Assembly: GCF_913061305.1 (NCBI RefSeq) | Contig: NZ_CAJXST010000003.1 | Span: forward strand, 1-64,000 | Direction: 5' to 3' | DNA length: 64,000 nt | Origin: an uncultured Porticoccus sp. | Lineage (GTDB): Bacteria; Pseudomonadota; Gammaproteobacteria; Pseudomonadales; Porticoccaceae | In this document: piece by piece, positions 63,869-64,000 of the stretch | How positions within the stretch are numbered: the stretch's first letter is position 1 | Layout of the letters: the number at the start of each line of letters is the position of its first letter | Notes under the pieces: model-generated | Databases searched by the model: none | What the model saw: the letters and a program-made list of their open reading frames with translations, nothing else | What the model was told of the DNA's origin: nothing | Position numbers and translations under genes: made by a program

Positions 63869-64000
63869 TTAGAATTTCGCCTCTATGTTGAGCTTGATGG
63901 CGTCGTAGTCACTCTTTTTACCTTCACCTCTGACTTTGCCGATTTCGGTGTCGTAGTAGGACAGGCTTGCTGTGGTGTTCTTGCTGAGGCCGAGATAGGC
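63869..64000 (-). CDS. C-terminal end of a second putative porin (cut by window edge)
   Basis: The minus strand reads AYLGLSKNTTASLSYYDTE, then IGKVRGEGKKSDYDAIKLN and IEAKF followed by a stop at 63869-63871. This matches the last strands of the porin at 62375-63631 (AGLGLAKNTKLGLTYFKNE ... LDYDRIQLDLATKFK). A paralogous porin encoded upstream in tandem is therefore likely; its start lies beyond the window. Confidence 0.82.
   Translation of the reverse strand, partial: AYLGLSKNTTASLSYYDTEIGKVRGEGKKSDYDAIKLNIEAKF

Overview
The window looks like a chromosomal segment of a free-living, probably marine gammaproteobacterium, plausibly of the Cellvibrionales/Spongiibacter type. The basis is gene content: dnaX-ybaB-recR, rnd-ycgL-ycgN, ttcA, hrpA, an nfeD-slipin pair, several c-di-GMP enzymes and a large TonB-dependent iron uptake locus. 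This placement is an inference from gene order and protein families, not a phylogeny.

Layout. 1-2.75 kb is the distal end of an integron gene-cassette array: four plus-strand cassettes (TIR-like effector, Cys-rich small protein, FRG-domain protein, VOC protein), separated by attC sites whose R boxes match across cassettes. No integrase gene is in the window, so it should lie to the left. At 2.8-9 kb come a PaiB-like remnant, a YcgG/GntA-like plus DUF1989 pair, a LemA plus M48 protease pair, a YbaK deacylase flanked by two copies of a dispersed repeat, and an ankyrin protein. At 9-15.5 kb are a hemerythrin-GGDEF protein, a PAS-GGDEF protein, a DODA-like dioxygenase, a YdcZ transporter, a metallopeptidase and a class II histone-deacetylase-like enzyme.

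The 15.6-33.6 kb block is one iron-acquisition island. It has three consecutive FecI (ECF sigma) / FecR (anti-sigma) / TonB-dependent transducer sets, each FecI preceded by a near-identical Fur box. These are followed by DUF3649, PepSY, DUF3325 and DUF6746 proteins and by ExbB, ExbD and TonB. The expected logic is Fur derepression of FecI, substrate-dependent signalling through the STN domain to FecR, and uptake energised by the adjacent TonB-ExbBD. The second receptor is a mosaic: a GC-rich N-terminal signalling module joined to an AT-rich plug/barrel.

At 33.7-44.2 kb lies a patchwork of decayed genes (deacetylase 3' copy, Fis-type HTH, PhzF, and an internally deleted SDR) and intact genes (a large Cache-HAMP-GAF-GGDEF-EAL protein, alpha/beta hydrolase, Baeyer-Villiger-type monooxygenase, slipin, NfeD). 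It also holds a striking secreted protein built of 8-residue GG(P/A)xYxGx repeats. From 44.6 to 60.2 kb the content is housekeeping, including dnaX with a classic A AAA AAG frameshift site.

At 60.3-62.3 kb is a compact MNIO RiPP operon: a secreted precursor with six EGKCG motifs, a DUF692 multinuclear iron oxidase and a DUF2063 partner, closely resembling the HvfABC oxazolone/thioamide copper-binding system. The window ends with two porins on the minus strand, the second cut by the window edge.
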